64,000 nucleotides of DNA from Syntrophopropionicum propionicicum_A (GTDB lineage: Bacteria; Bacillota; Desulfotomaculia; Desulfotomaculales; Pelotomaculaceae), in contig NZ_JBMGJC010000012.1 in the NCBI RefSeq assembly GCF_048984525.1, positions 45,400-109,399 on the forward strand, read 5' to 3'. The position numbers and the translations under genes are program-made. The notes below the pieces were generated by a model that was not told where the DNA came from, ran no database searches, and saw only the letters and a program-made list of their open reading frames with translations. Each line of letters begins with the position of its first letter. Within the stretch, counting starts at the first letter, position 1. Of this stretch, positions 32,750-41,631 are shown piece after piece.

Positions 32750-33508
32750 ATGGATTTAGGAATCAGAGGTAAGAATGTACTCATTGTGGGAGCGAGTAAA
32801 GGTATAGGGAAAAGTATTGCTCTTGGTTTTGCTCAAGAGGGTGCGAGAGTAGCCACCATCGCCCGCAGCGAGGATTTATTAGATGAATTAGACAAAGAAT
32901 TGAAACAGCAGTATGCAACAGACCATGCATACTATGTTGCGGATGTTATGGAGAGTGACGCTAATCAATTAGCTCGTAGATTGATTGAAGAACGAGACGA
33001 TTTTGATATTGTAGTTCATAACGTTGGGGGCTCTTTGGTAAGCAGAAATGCATTAGGAACTTTGGAAGAGTGGCAGCATGCTTGGAAGTTTAATGCGGGA
33101 ATTGCAATAGACATGAATAATATATTAATTCCGCCAATGATAGACAAGGGATGGGGGCGTGTAATACATATTTCATCCATATCTGCCGTTATGCTTCGAG
33201 GGAACCCATTGTACGCATCAGCAAAAGCCTTTTTAAATGCTTATGTTACAACAGTCGGTCGAGCTATTGCATCATCTGGAGTTGTTATGTCAGCAGTAAT
33301 GCCGGGAGCTGTAGCTTTTCCCGGTAGCTATTGGGACCAGTATACGGTTACGAATCCTGCGCGTTGTGAAGATTTTTTAAGACATCATCAAGCAGTAAAT
33401 AGATTCGGTACAACAAAAGAAATCGCCGATGTAGTACTATTTATGGCCAGCGAACAAGCTTCTTTTATGCAGGGAGCACTTGTGCCGGCAGATGGAGCAA
33501 ATATGTAG
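32750..33508 (+). CDS. Short-chain dehydrogenase/reductase
   Basis: 252 residues, ATG 32750 behind GGGAGG. Classical SDR: cofactor loop GASKGIGKSIA (about 14-24), NVGG (about 91), catalytic Ser in HISSISAV (about 144) and YASAK (Tyr about 158, Lys about 162), C-terminal MQGALVPADGANM. It probably reduces or oxidises a keto group with NAD(P). It is the first intact gene of the AT-rich polysaccharide section and is followed by a sugar transferase and a split transketolase, so it may make an unusual sugar or polyol. The substrate cannot be given. Confidence 0.85.
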   Translation: MDLGIRGKNVLIVGASKGIGKSIALGFAQEGARVATIARSEDLLDELDKELKQQYATDHAYYVADVMESDANQLARRLIEERDDFDIVVHNVGGSLVSRNALGTLEEWQHAWKFNAGIAIDMNNILIPPMIDKGWGRVIHISSISAVMLRGNPLYASAKAFLNAYVTTVGRAIASSGVVMSAVMPGAVAFPGSYWDQYTVTNPARCEDFLRHHQAVNRFGTTKEIADVVLFMASEQASFMQGALVPADGANM

Positions 33509-33523
33509 TTGACGAGGTAGAAT

Positions 33524-34255
33524 ATGATAAAGCGATTATTTGATATAGTATGCAGTTTAATAGGTCTTATTATTTTATCTCCATTGTTTTTAGTTTTAGC
33601 GATTATTATTGCTGCGACATCTGCCGGTGGAGTCTTTTTTAGAGGCGTACGGGTAGGGCAATATGGTAACTCCTTTAGAATATTTAAATTTCGCTCTATG
33701 TTTAAAGATGCTGAAGGCAATGGAAAGTGGAATGTAGGAGATAACGATGACCGCATCACACCGATAGGTCATTTTCTAAGAAAAACTAAAATTGATGAAT
33801 TGCCACAGCTTATTAATGTATTGATTGGCGATATGTCATTAGTAGGTCCACGGCCTGAACTGCAAGTGTATGTCGATATGTATACCGAAAAAGAAAAGCC
33901 TATCTTGGATTTGAAACCAGGAATCACAGATTGGGCATCAATAACTAATTTTGATCAATTTGAGGTATTTACTAAAGCAAAGGATCCAGATGAAGCTTAT
34001 TTGGAATATTTCCGCCCACTTAAACTTAAACTTCAACTGTATTACAGGGAACATAATTCCTTCCTCAATGATATAAAGATAATATTTTGGACTATTTATA
34101 AAGTTATTTCGCGAACAGAAAAACTGCCTGCTGATATAGCTCATATTGTTGAGGCTTATAAAATAAGACAAGCTGAGAATAAACATTCAGAGACTGGTAG
34201 AGAAGTTGCAGCGAGTAGAGAAATAACGCTTACATATGGAGGTTTTTCAAATTGA
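33524..34255 (+). CDS. Monotopic phosphoglycosyl transferase (bacterial sugar transferase)
   Basis: 243 residues. A hydrophobic N-terminal re-entrant segment (about 8-33), then family motifs FRIFKFRSMFKDAE (about 50), KTKIDELPQLINVLIGDMS (catalytic Asp-Glu at about 88-89) and LVGPRPE. It transfers a sugar 1-phosphate from a UDP-sugar to undecaprenyl phosphate at the inner membrane face, the first step of repeat-unit assembly. With the PglF/CapD enzyme upstream, a 6-deoxy-4-keto or bacillosamine-like first sugar is plausible. The C-terminus is longer than in PglC by about 40 residues. Its stop overlaps the next start. Confidence 0.9.
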   Translation: MIKRLFDIVCSLIGLIILSPLFLVLAIIIAATSAGGVFFRGVRVGQYGNSFRIFKFRSMFKDAEGNGKWNVGDNDDRITPIGHFLRKTKIDELPQLINVLIGDMSLVGPRPELQVYVDMYTEKEKPILDLKPGITDWASITNFDQFEVFTKAKDPDEAYLEYFRPLKLKLQLYYREHNSFLNDIKIIFWTIYKVISRTEKLPADIAHIVEAYKIRQAENKHSETGREVAASREITLTYGGFSN

Positions 34256-35136
34256 CAAGTGAGCAACTTGCATGGAAGATAAGACGACATGGAATTGAAA
34301 TGACTCATATATCTCACGGATCTCATATAGGAGCAATTTTGTCAGTAGCAGATATTATTGCAGTACTTTATAACGACATTGCAAATGTGGATCCGGCGGA
34401 TCCTAAAATGCCAGATAGAGACAGAATTATACTAAGTAAAGGCCATGCCGGTGCTGCCATATATGCTGCACTTGCAGAAAAAGGCTTTTTTAATGTAGAG
34501 GAATTAAAAACACATTATGCTGATGGCAGCAGACTTTCTGGTCATGTTTCGCATAAGGGTATTCCCGGTGTTGAATTTTCTACCGGTTCTCTTGGGCATG
34601 GATTATCTGTTGGGGCTGGTATGGCTTATGGTGCGAAAAAGGATAACAAGCAACATAAGGTATTTGTTATTTGCGGTGACGGTGAATGTGACGAAGGAGT
34701 TGTATGGGAAGCAGCTTTAGTTGCTCAACATTATAATCTAAATAACCTTGTTGCAGTCATTGACCACAATAAAATGCAAAGCCTTGATTTTTGTGAAAAC
34801 ACAATAGGACTTTCACCATTTGCAGATAAATGGAAGGCTTTTGGATGGAATGTAATAGATATAGATGGACATGATCATGATGCTTTGGGTGACGCATTCA
34901 CCAAAGCAAAAGAATCAACAGATAAGCCCACTGTAATTATAGCAAATACTATAAAAGGCAAGGGAATATCCTTTATGGAGAACGACATACTTTGGCATTA
35001 CCGATTCCCACACGAAGGTGTTGAGTATGACTTAGCAGTTTTAGAATTAAGAGCGCAGATACCAGAGGGTATAACTGATATGTACGAGGCAGAGGTAGCT
35101 TATAAAGAGATTGCCGCAACAAAGGAAGCAGAGTAA
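34252..35136 (+). CDS. Transketolase, N-terminal (thiamine-binding) subunit
   Basis: 294 residues from TTG 34252, overlapping the sugar transferase stop by 4 bases. Thiamine diphosphate domain: HISHGSHIGAILSVADIIAVLY, SKGHAGAAIYAAL, STGSLGHGLSVGAGMAYG and the GDGECDEGVVWEAAL metal-binding motif. It forms a split transketolase with the next gene and moves two-carbon ketol units. Placement in a polysaccharide locus, with an SDR, suggests a dedicated sugar-building role rather than central metabolism. Confidence 0.9.
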   Translation: MTSEQLAWKIRRHGIEMTHISHGSHIGAILSVADIIAVLYNDIANVDPADPKMPDRDRIILSKGHAGAAIYAALAEKGFFNVEELKTHYADGSRLSGHVSHKGIPGVEFSTGSLGHGLSVGAGMAYGAKKDNKQHKVFVICGDGECDEGVVWEAALVAQHYNLNNLVAVIDHNKMQSLDFCENTIGLSPFADKWKAFGWNVIDIDGHDHDALGDAFTKAKESTDKPTVIIANTIKGKGISFMENDILWHYRFPHEGVEYDLAVLELRAQIPEGITDMYEAEVAYKEIAATKEAE

Positions 35137-35144
35137 CGATAACT

Positions 35145-36191
35145 ATGAGGGATACTTTTGTAAAAACATTAATTGATATAGCAAAACAAGATAAAAATGT
35201 GTACCTTATCACTGGAGATCTAGGCTTTGGTGTTTTAAAGCCTTTTTGGGAACAATTACCTGACCAGTTTATAAATGCAGGAATAGCGGAACAGAATATG
35301 ACGAGCTTTGCAGCTGGATTGGCTCTTCAAGGGAAAACTGTATTTACCTATTCCATAGGTAATTTTCCTACTTTGCGTTGCTTAGAGCAGATCAGAAACG
35401 ATTGTGCTTACCATAATGCTAATGTGAAAATTGTATGTGTTGGCGGGGGGTTTGTATACGGTCCTCTTGGTATGAGCCATCATGCTACTGAGGATTTAGC
35501 TATTATGAGAGCTTTACCTAGTGTTACAGTTTTAGCACCAGGCGATTTGGTAGAAACAGCATGTGCTACAAGAGCTATTTATGAGCATCAAGGTACTTGC
35601 TATTTGAGGCTAGGCCGAGGAGGAGAAAAGAGAATACATAAAAAGATTGATGACTTTCAGATAGGGAAGGCAATTAAGATAAAAAATGGGGAGAAATTAG
35701 CAATATTCTCAACAGGTGCTATTTTTGATGAAGTAGTAGATGTTATCCAGTCGATGGAGGAATATAGCATTAATCCTGCTTTATACACATTTCCAACTGT
35801 TAAGCCGATTGATAGGGTAGCGATAAAAGAATGTGCTGAGCAGTATGATTTAATTGTAACAGTCGAGGAGCATAACATAATCGGTGGATTTGGAAGTGCT
35901 GTATCTGAAATCTTGGCAGAGTTAGGTGGAACCAGAGCAAGAATATTGAGGATAGGACTTGATGACAAGTATTCTAGTATCGTTGGAAGTCAGAAGTATT
36001 TGAGAGATGTATATGGGATGAGTGCTAGGTGGATAGTAAAAAAAATTAAGGAAGCTTTGGTAGAGTTAGATTCTGACGGAAATGATGGTGCAAATCGCTT
36101 CTATCAGAAGAATGGGTTTGTACTTGAACATACGTATATTACTACTGAAGGACGGAAGATGAATGAGTATAGTGACTCAAAGAATGATTGA
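35145..36191 (+). CDS. Transketolase, C-terminal subunit with a GNAT-like tail
   Basis: 348 residues; split transketolase C-subunits are usually about 305-315. Residues 1 to about 308 are normal: YLITGDLGFGVLKPFWEQ, NAGIAEQNMTSFAAGLAL, YSIGNFPTLRCLEQIRND, and VTVEEHNIIGGFGSAV. From about residue 313 the sequence ANRFYQKNGFVLEHTY and EGRKMNEY looks like the C-terminal end of a GNAT acetyltransferase (the A-x-x-FYxKxGF motif). The fusion point is near base 36085. The following glycosyltransferase start lies inside this tail. A recombination scar is the likely origin. Confidence 0.85.
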   Translation: MRDTFVKTLIDIAKQDKNVYLITGDLGFGVLKPFWEQLPDQFINAGIAEQNMTSFAAGLALQGKTVFTYSIGNFPTLRCLEQIRNDCAYHNANVKIVCVGGGFVYGPLGMSHHATEDLAIMRALPSVTVLAPGDLVETACATRAIYEHQGTCYLRLGRGGEKRIHKKIDDFQIGKAIKIKNGEKLAIFSTGAIFDEVVDVIQSMEEYSINPALYTFPTVKPIDRVAIKECAEQYDLIVTVEEHNIIGGFGSAVSEILAELGGTRARILRIGLDDKYSSIVGSQKYLRDVYGMSARWIVKKIKEALVELDSDGNDGANRFYQKNGFVLEHTYITTEGRKMNEYSDSKND

Positions 36192-37455
36192 TTATCAGAT
36201 GACAGAAAACACCTTTAATACAATATGGTTTTTGTGCCATTATGCACAGCAACCGCCATATAACACAATGCTACGGTATCACAATTGGGGCAAACAGCTT
36301 GTGAAAAGAGGTTGTAATGTTGTCATCATAGCGGCAAGCACTGTGCATAACACGGATATAGATGTTGTAGATAAGATTGGAAAAACTGAGTGCGTTTGTG
36401 ACGGAGTGCGATACCTGTATGTAAAAGCACCTGAATATAGTGGCAATGGGGTACAACGAGTCAAAAACATGATAAAGTACTGTTTCGGACTTTCAAAGTT
36501 TTCTAAGAGAGTTCCGAAACCGGATGCAATAGTTATTTGTGGAGCCTATGTATTTCCATTCGCAAAGATATATTTCAAAGGCATCCCAATAATAACGGAT
36601 ATCTTTGATCTTTGGCCGGAGAGCATAGTCGAATATGCTGGTATGAGTGAGAAAAATCCTATTGTCCAAGTACTCTATGGACTAGAGAAAAAGGCATATC
36701 TCCAGTGCGACGCAATAATTTTTTCTATGGAGGGCGGAAAAGATTATCTTAAAGAAAGAAAATACAGCAACAAAATTGACTACTCAAAAGTATTCCATAT
36801 CAATATGGGCTGTGACATGGAGGAAGTCGATAGAAATAGAGAAATTATAAACGACCCACTTCCGTGGGACATGAGAAAGTTCAATATTGTATATTGCGGA
36901 TCAATTCGGCAGGCAAACAATGTACAGCAGATTTGCGATGCTGCTAAAGAGCTTGAAAAGCGCGGTATCAATGATGTTGCATTTCAAATATATGGGAACG
37001 GCGATGAACTGGATGCTTTGAAAGCATACATTGAGGTACATAGCATCAGCAATGTGAAGTTCTACGGCAGAATAGAAAAAGCAAAAATTCCACATATCTT
37101 ATCAAATGCCAAAGCCAATATATTGACATATAAACAGGTTCCCTTGATGAAATATGGAGGTAGTCAAAGCAAGTTATTTGATTACCTTTCTAGTGGCAAA
37201 CCTATTATTTGCAATGCAAAATTTGGTTATAACCTCATTACTCGATATGATTGCGGTGTTGTTACTGAAAATCAGACTCCAGAGGCATTTGCTGATGCAG
37301 TTGAAAAGCTGTATCAACTGCCCAAAGAAGCCATGGAGAGGATGGGCGCAAATGCAAGACAAGCTGCTAATGATTATGACCAGCCTGTTTTAGTAGATAA
37401 ACTCTATCAGGTTATTAATTATGTGATCGCCAAAAGCGGGGATAATAGAGCATGA
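36163..37455 (+). CDS. Glycosyltransferase family 4 (WbuB-like)
   Basis: 430 residues if started at ATG 36163 (GAAGGACGGAAG upstream); ATG 36199 (TENTFNTIWFLCHYAQQP) is an alternative nearer to the conserved start. GT-B fold: N-terminal domain with RYHNWGKQLVKRGCNVVIIAAS and ITDIFDLWPESI (about 145), C-terminal domain with FNIVYCGSIRQANN, YGNGDELDALK and the donor-binding KYGGSQSKLFDYLSSGKPI. WbuB-type enzymes add amino sugars such as FucNAc or related residues to a lipid-linked chain. The acceptor and donor here are unknown. Overlaps the next gene by 4 bases. Confidence 0.88.
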   Translation: MSIVTQRMIDYQMTENTFNTIWFLCHYAQQPPYNTMLRYHNWGKQLVKRGCNVVIIAASTVHNTDIDVVDKIGKTECVCDGVRYLYVKAPEYSGNGVQRVKNMIKYCFGLSKFSKRVPKPDAIVICGAYVFPFAKIYFKGIPIITDIFDLWPESIVEYAGMSEKNPIVQVLYGLEKKAYLQCDAIIFSMEGGKDYLKERKYSNKIDYSKVFHINMGCDMEEVDRNREIINDPLPWDMRKFNIVYCGSIRQANNVQQICDAAKELEKRGINDVAFQIYGNGDELDALKAYIEVHSISNVKFYGRIEKAKIPHILSNAKANILTYKQVPLMKYGGSQSKLFDYLSSGKPIICNAKFGYNLITRYDCGVVTENQTPEAFADAVEKLYQLPKEAMERMGANARQAANDYDQPVLVDKLYQVINYVIAKSGDNRA

Positions 37456-38672
37456 ACATACTTGTAATTTCACAGTTATATCCACAACCGGACGATGTAG
37501 GTGATAATAAGCCAACTAAAACAGTAGAGTATTTTGCTAAAGAGTGGGTTGAAAGTGGAAACTATGTTGTTGTCATGCATTGTCCGAGTAAGTTCCCTCT
37601 TTTATATTACCTTGTTCCCAGTGCTATCAAAAATAAACTGGCTGGACAATCCTCTAATATTATTCCTCCGATCGAATCCAGAAAACCATTGTTTAGGTGT
37701 GACTATGGCATTCCTGTATATAGACTGCCAATGTTTAAGGTGTTCCCGGGCCAAGGCTACTCGAAAGTCATGATGCTAAAGCAAACCAAAGAGATCATTG
37801 AGATCTTACAGAAGATAAACTTTACACCAGAAGTAGTCATTGGGCATTTTGCAAATCCAAGCCTGGAATTGTCGGTAAACCTAGCAGAACACTATAAGGC
37901 TAAATCCTCAATTGTATTCCACCATGATTGCAATGAAAGAAATATTCAAAGATATAGGATAAATGAGCTAATAAACAGAATAGGAGCCGTAGGGGCACGA
38001 TCTATTGTTGAAGCAAAAGAGGTACAAGAACTGCTCAAGTTGATAAGAACACCTTTCATATGCTATTCCGGAGCTCCGGATGATGCAGTTGATGCCTGTA
38101 CAAAATTTTGTAAAAAACATGATTTCAGCAACGGTATTAAATACATCTATGTTGGAAGTCTTATAAAGAGAAAACATCTTGATGCAGTAATAAACGCCTT
38201 TGTTGAAAAGTATAGGAATTCGGACATGGCAACTTTAGAAATCGTCGGCGGTGGTCCGGAAGAAGATAATATAAAGTCGCTGCTATCGCAGTTGAATGTA
38301 GATGGAAAGGTCATATTTACTGGTAAAGTTCCGAGAGAAGATGTTCTAAAGAAGATGGGCGATTCAAATATATTCACACTCATCAGTGACGGTGAGGCCT
38401 ATGGAATGGTTTATATAGAAGCGATGCTTCAGGGGTGCCTTACGATAGCTTCAAAAGGTGGTGGATTCGATGGAATCATTATTGATGGAGAAAATGGCTT
38501 TATTTGTAATCCTGGTGATGCTGAGATGCTTAAAAGCATATACGACTGCATCTGCAATATGACAATGGAAGAAAGAAACCGCATAGGCCAAAACGCAATT
38601 GATACAGCAGTTAACTATTCAGAAAAGGTAGTAGCAGAGCAGTATCTGAACGATGTATTAGAAAGAAACTGA
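37452..38672 (+). CDS. Glycosyltransferase family 4
   Basis: 406 residues, start ATGA overlap with the previous gene. N-terminus MNILVISQLYPQPDD and C-terminal GT4 signature: YIYVGSLIKRKHLDAVI, EIVGGGPEEDNIKSLL, VIFTGKVPREDVLKKM and EAYGMVYIEAMLQGCLTIAS with the EX7E-like motif (about 318-326). It transfers a sugar with retention of configuration in the cytoplasm during repeat-unit assembly. Donor unknown. Confidence 0.88.
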   Translation: MNILVISQLYPQPDDVGDNKPTKTVEYFAKEWVESGNYVVVMHCPSKFPLLYYLVPSAIKNKLAGQSSNIIPPIESRKPLFRCDYGIPVYRLPMFKVFPGQGYSKVMMLKQTKEIIEILQKINFTPEVVIGHFANPSLELSVNLAEHYKAKSSIVFHHDCNERNIQRYRINELINRIGAVGARSIVEAKEVQELLKLIRTPFICYSGAPDDAVDACTKFCKKHDFSNGIKYIYVGSLIKRKHLDAVINAFVEKYRNSDMATLEIVGGGPEEDNIKSLLSQLNVDGKVIFTGKVPREDVLKKMGDSNIFTLISDGEAYGMVYIEAMLQGCLTIASKGGGFDGIIIDGENGFICNPGDAEMLKSIYDCICNMTMEERNRIGQNAIDTAVNYSEKVVAEQYLNDVLERN

Positions 38673-38686
38673 TTGGAGAATCAGAG

Positions 38687-39781
38687 ATGAAAGTTGAATT
38701 TACAGTATTAGGAAGGCTGTACACAAAGTATCAGAGTGAATATGAAGAGGCGGTTCTTCGTATACTTCGTTCCGGTTGGTACATTCTCGGAAATGAACTA
38801 ACGAAGTTTGAAAATGACTTTGCTGCATATCATGGAGTGAAGCACTGTGCCGGTGTAGGAAACGGGCTTGATGCACTTTGTTTTGCAGTTTCTGCACTTG
38901 GAATCGGTCCAGGCGACGAGGTAATTGTACAGGCGAATACTTACATTGCCACAGCTCTTGCTGTTTCAGAAACAGGCGCTATACCGGTTTTCGTTGAGGC
39001 AGATAAATTCTTCGGTATAGACCCAGAAGGAATTGAAAAAGCCATTACTGAAAAGACAAAATCTATCATGGCAGTTCATCTCTATGGCCAGCCTTGCAAT
39101 ATGGACCAAATTATGGAGATTGGAAATAAACACAACCTTCATGTTATCGAGGATTGTGCACAAGCTCATGGCGCTAAATATAAGGGAAAGCTTGTAGGCA
39201 CGTTTGGCGATGCAGGGTGTTTTAGTTTTTACCCGACCAAGCCAGTTGGCGCTATGGGAGACGCAGGTGCGGTTATTACTAACAGTAATGAACTTGACGA
39301 TAAGGTCAGAATGATCCGCAATTACGGAAGCAAAGTTAAATATAAGCATGAAATTATCGGTATCAACAGTCGAATGGATGAAATTCAGGCGGCAGTAACC
39401 TGTGTTGCTCTTAAGCACATAGAAGAAGGCAACGGCGAGAGAAGAGCTATTGCTCAAAAGTACCTAGATGGAATAAAGAACCCTAAGGTGGTCCTTCCAG
39501 ACCTTCGCCCCGACAGCGAGCATGTTTACCATGTGTTCGCAGTTCTTTGTGAAGAACGTGATAGACTGCATGATTTCCTTGAAGAAAACAATATCCATGC
39601 ACAGATTCACTATCCGATTCCTTGCCATCTCGCGGGTTGCTATTCGAGCCTGGGCTCTAAGTCAGGGAAGATTCCTACGGCTGAGTCTTTCGCTAAGCAA
39701 GAGCTAAGCCTGCCGATTTATGTTGGTATGCCGGAAGACGAAGTTGACTATGTTATTGAAACTATAAATCGGTTCAAGTAA
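38687..39781 (+). CDS. dTDP-3-keto-sugar aminotransferase, FdtB/QdtB type (DegT/StrS family)
   Basis: 364 residues. PLP enzyme of the DegT/DnrJ/EryC1/StrS group: SGWYILGNELTKFENDFA near the N-terminus, GNGLDALCFAVSALGIGPGDEVIV (about 57-80), HLYGQPCNM, VIEDCAQAHGAKY (about 158), and the PLP lysine in FSFYPTKPVGAMGDAG (about 184). The next genes encode the FdtA/QdtA isomerase, RmlA and RmlB, so the product is probably dTDP-3-amino-3,6-dideoxyhexose (Fuc3N or Qui3N). The choice between the two epimers depends on the isomerase specificity. Confidence 0.88.
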   Translation: MKVEFTVLGRLYTKYQSEYEEAVLRILRSGWYILGNELTKFENDFAAYHGVKHCAGVGNGLDALCFAVSALGIGPGDEVIVQANTYIATALAVSETGAIPVFVEADKFFGIDPEGIEKAITEKTKSIMAVHLYGQPCNMDQIMEIGNKHNLHVIEDCAQAHGAKYKGKLVGTFGDAGCFSFYPTKPVGAMGDAGAVITNSNELDDKVRMIRNYGSKVKYKHEIIGINSRMDEIQAAVTCVALKHIEEGNGERRAIAQKYLDGIKNPKVVLPDLRPDSEHVYHVFAVLCEERDRLHDFLEENNIHAQIHYPIPCHLAGCYSSLGSKSGKIPTAESFAKQELSLPIYVGMPEDEVDYVIETINRFK

Positions 39782-39799
39782 GACAATAGAGGTGCTGCA

Positions 39800-40732
39800 T
39801 TGTTATTGCGAAAACTGGAATTAAAAGACGCTCCGCTCATGCTGGAGTGGATGCATGATGATGATGTCACTTGCGTTTTAAATACCGACTTTGCATCAAA
39901 AAGAATGGAAGATGCAGAGGCTTTTATACTCGAAAGCGCAGACACCTCAAATGATTTACACATGGCTATTGTGTCTGATACAGATGAGTATATGGGTACG
40001 GTTAGCCTCAAGCATATTGATAGAGAACATGGTAATGCGGAATTTGCCATTACAGTACGTAAAGCAGCAATGAGCCGGAGTTATTCCTGGTATGGAATGG
40101 CAGAGATTATCCGCATTGCATTTGAGGAACTTGGCCTGGATAGTGTGTACTGGTGCGTTTCCAAGAAAAATGAAAGAGCAGTCAGATTCTACAACAAACA
40201 TGGGTTTAATCAGATCGTGGATATTGCCCAGAATGTCCTTGATAGATATAAGGGCAAAAATGACTTGCTTTGGTACGCAGTCCTTCGTGGTAATGATTAT
40301 ACTAATGTGGCTGTTACCAGAGGTGAAGTGGCCGGTTGCAGAATAATTAGTATAAAAACTGTACCCACGATTGATGCCGGAGAGCTATCTTTCTTTGAAG
40401 CAAAACATGATATGGATTTTGCTATAAAGCGGATCTATTACATCTCGAAGGTGCCAGAAGGTGTCAGAAGAGGATTTCATGCACATAAGACATTGAAACA
40501 ACTCTTGTTCTGCCCATATGGGAAGATTCAGTTAATCCTAGATGATGGCAATAAAAGAGAGGAAATCACATTAAGCGATCCTTCCATTGGTGTTGTTATC
40601 GATCGCCCAATATGGCGTGAGATGATTTGGATGCAGAGGAATTCAGTCCTTTGCGTTGCAGCATCTGACTACTATGAGGTTGAAGATTACATTAGAGATT
40701 ACAACCAGTTCAAAGAATTTGTGGGAGGCTAA
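39800..40732 (+). CDS. Bifunctional GNAT acetyltransferase - FdtA/QdtA ketoisomerase
   Basis: 310 residues from TTG 39800, AGAGGTG upstream. Residues 1-165 are a GNAT domain (LRKLELKDAPLMLEWM, then SWYGMAEIIRIAFEELGLD and KNERAVRFYNKHGF). Residues about 180-310 are a WxcM-like cupin of the FdtA/QdtA group: RIYYISKVPEGVRRGFHAHKTLKQ (metal and catalytic His) and YGKIQLILDDG. FdtA converts dTDP-4-keto-6-deoxyglucose to the 3-keto isomer; the GNAT part may N-acetylate the 3-amino product, a job done by FdtC in other systems. One polypeptide would cover the steps before and after the neighbouring aminotransferase. Confidence 0.85.
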   Translation: MLLRKLELKDAPLMLEWMHDDDVTCVLNTDFASKRMEDAEAFILESADTSNDLHMAIVSDTDEYMGTVSLKHIDREHGNAEFAITVRKAAMSRSYSWYGMAEIIRIAFEELGLDSVYWCVSKKNERAVRFYNKHGFNQIVDIAQNVLDRYKGKNDLLWYAVLRGNDYTNVAVTRGEVAGCRIISIKTVPTIDAGELSFFEAKHDMDFAIKRIYYISKVPEGVRRGFHAHKTLKQLLFCPYGKIQLILDDGNKREEITLSDPSIGVVIDRPIWREMIWMQRNSVLCVAASDYYEVEDYIRDYNQFKEFVGG

Positions 40733-40733
40733 C

Positions 40734-41618
40734 ATGAAAGGTATTATTCTCGCCGGAGGAGCCGGGACGCGGCTGTATCCGTTGACTATGGTGACATCAA
40801 AACAGTTGTTGCCTGTCTATGATAAGCCGATGATTTATTACCCGCTTTCCACATTAATGCTGGCGGGAATAAAAGACATTCTTATCATTTCCACACCCGC
40901 TGACTTACCTAATTTTGAGCGCTTGCTTGGAGATGGACATCAGTTCGGTATAAATCTGTCATACAAGGTTCAACCCAGTCCGGATGGACTAGCACAGGCG
41001 TTCATCATTGGCGAAGAGTTCATCGGCGATGATTTGTGCGCAATGATTCTTGGTGACAATATTTTTTATGGTGGTGGACTTGGAAAGTTCTTACGTGAAG
41101 CAGTAGCTAATGCAGAAAACGGCTATGCCACTATTTTCGGTTACTATGTCAACGCTCCAGAACGTTTTGGTATTATGGAGTTTGATAAGGATTGGAACAT
41201 TCTGTCCGTAGAAGAAAAGCCGAAGAATCCGAAATCAAACTACTGCATAACCGGTCTTTACTTCTACGATAAACGTGTCGTTGAGTTCGCAAAGAAGGTT
41301 AAGCCTTCTGCAAGAGGGGAATTGGAGATAACAACGCTTAATGACATGTATCTCAAGGATGGGACGCTTAAGGGGCAAATATTAGGACGTGGTTTTGCAT
41401 GGCTTGACACTGGAACAATGGATAGCCTGATTGATGCCTCAACGTTTGTTCAGATGATTGAAAAACGTCAAGGTGTGAAGATTTCCGCACCAGAAGAAAT
41501 TGCTTATAGAAATAGTTGGATTTCCAAAGAAGAATTGCTCAAATCTGCTGCACGTTACGGGAAATCACCATATGGTGAACACCTGAAAAAAGTAGCAGAC
41601 GGAACACTCATATATTAA
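40734..41618 (+). CDS. rmlA: Glucose-1-phosphate thymidylyltransferase
   Basis: 294 residues from ATG 40734 (GGGAGG upstream; the frame is open further 5' without a site). MKGIILAGGAGTRLYPLT nucleotide loop, KQLLPVYDKPMIYYPLSTLM, LGDNIFYGGGL (about 110) and EEKPKNPKSNY (about 161) are RmlA signatures. It makes dTDP-glucose from dTTP and glucose 1-phosphate. It is adjacent to rmlB; rmlC and rmlD are absent, so the pathway branches to amino sugars rather than rhamnose. Confidence 0.95.
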   Translation: MKGIILAGGAGTRLYPLTMVTSKQLLPVYDKPMIYYPLSTLMLAGIKDILIISTPADLPNFERLLGDGHQFGINLSYKVQPSPDGLAQAFIIGEEFIGDDLCAMILGDNIFYGGGLGKFLREAVANAENGYATIFGYYVNAPERFGIMEFDKDWNILSVEEKPKNPKSNYCITGLYFYDKRVVEFAKKVKPSARGELEITTLNDMYLKDGTLKGQILGRGFAWLDTGTMDSLIDASTFVQMIEKRQGVKISAPEEIAYRNSWISKEELLKSAARYGKSPYGEHLKKVADGTLIY

Positions 41619-41631
41619 TCGGTGAGAAAGT

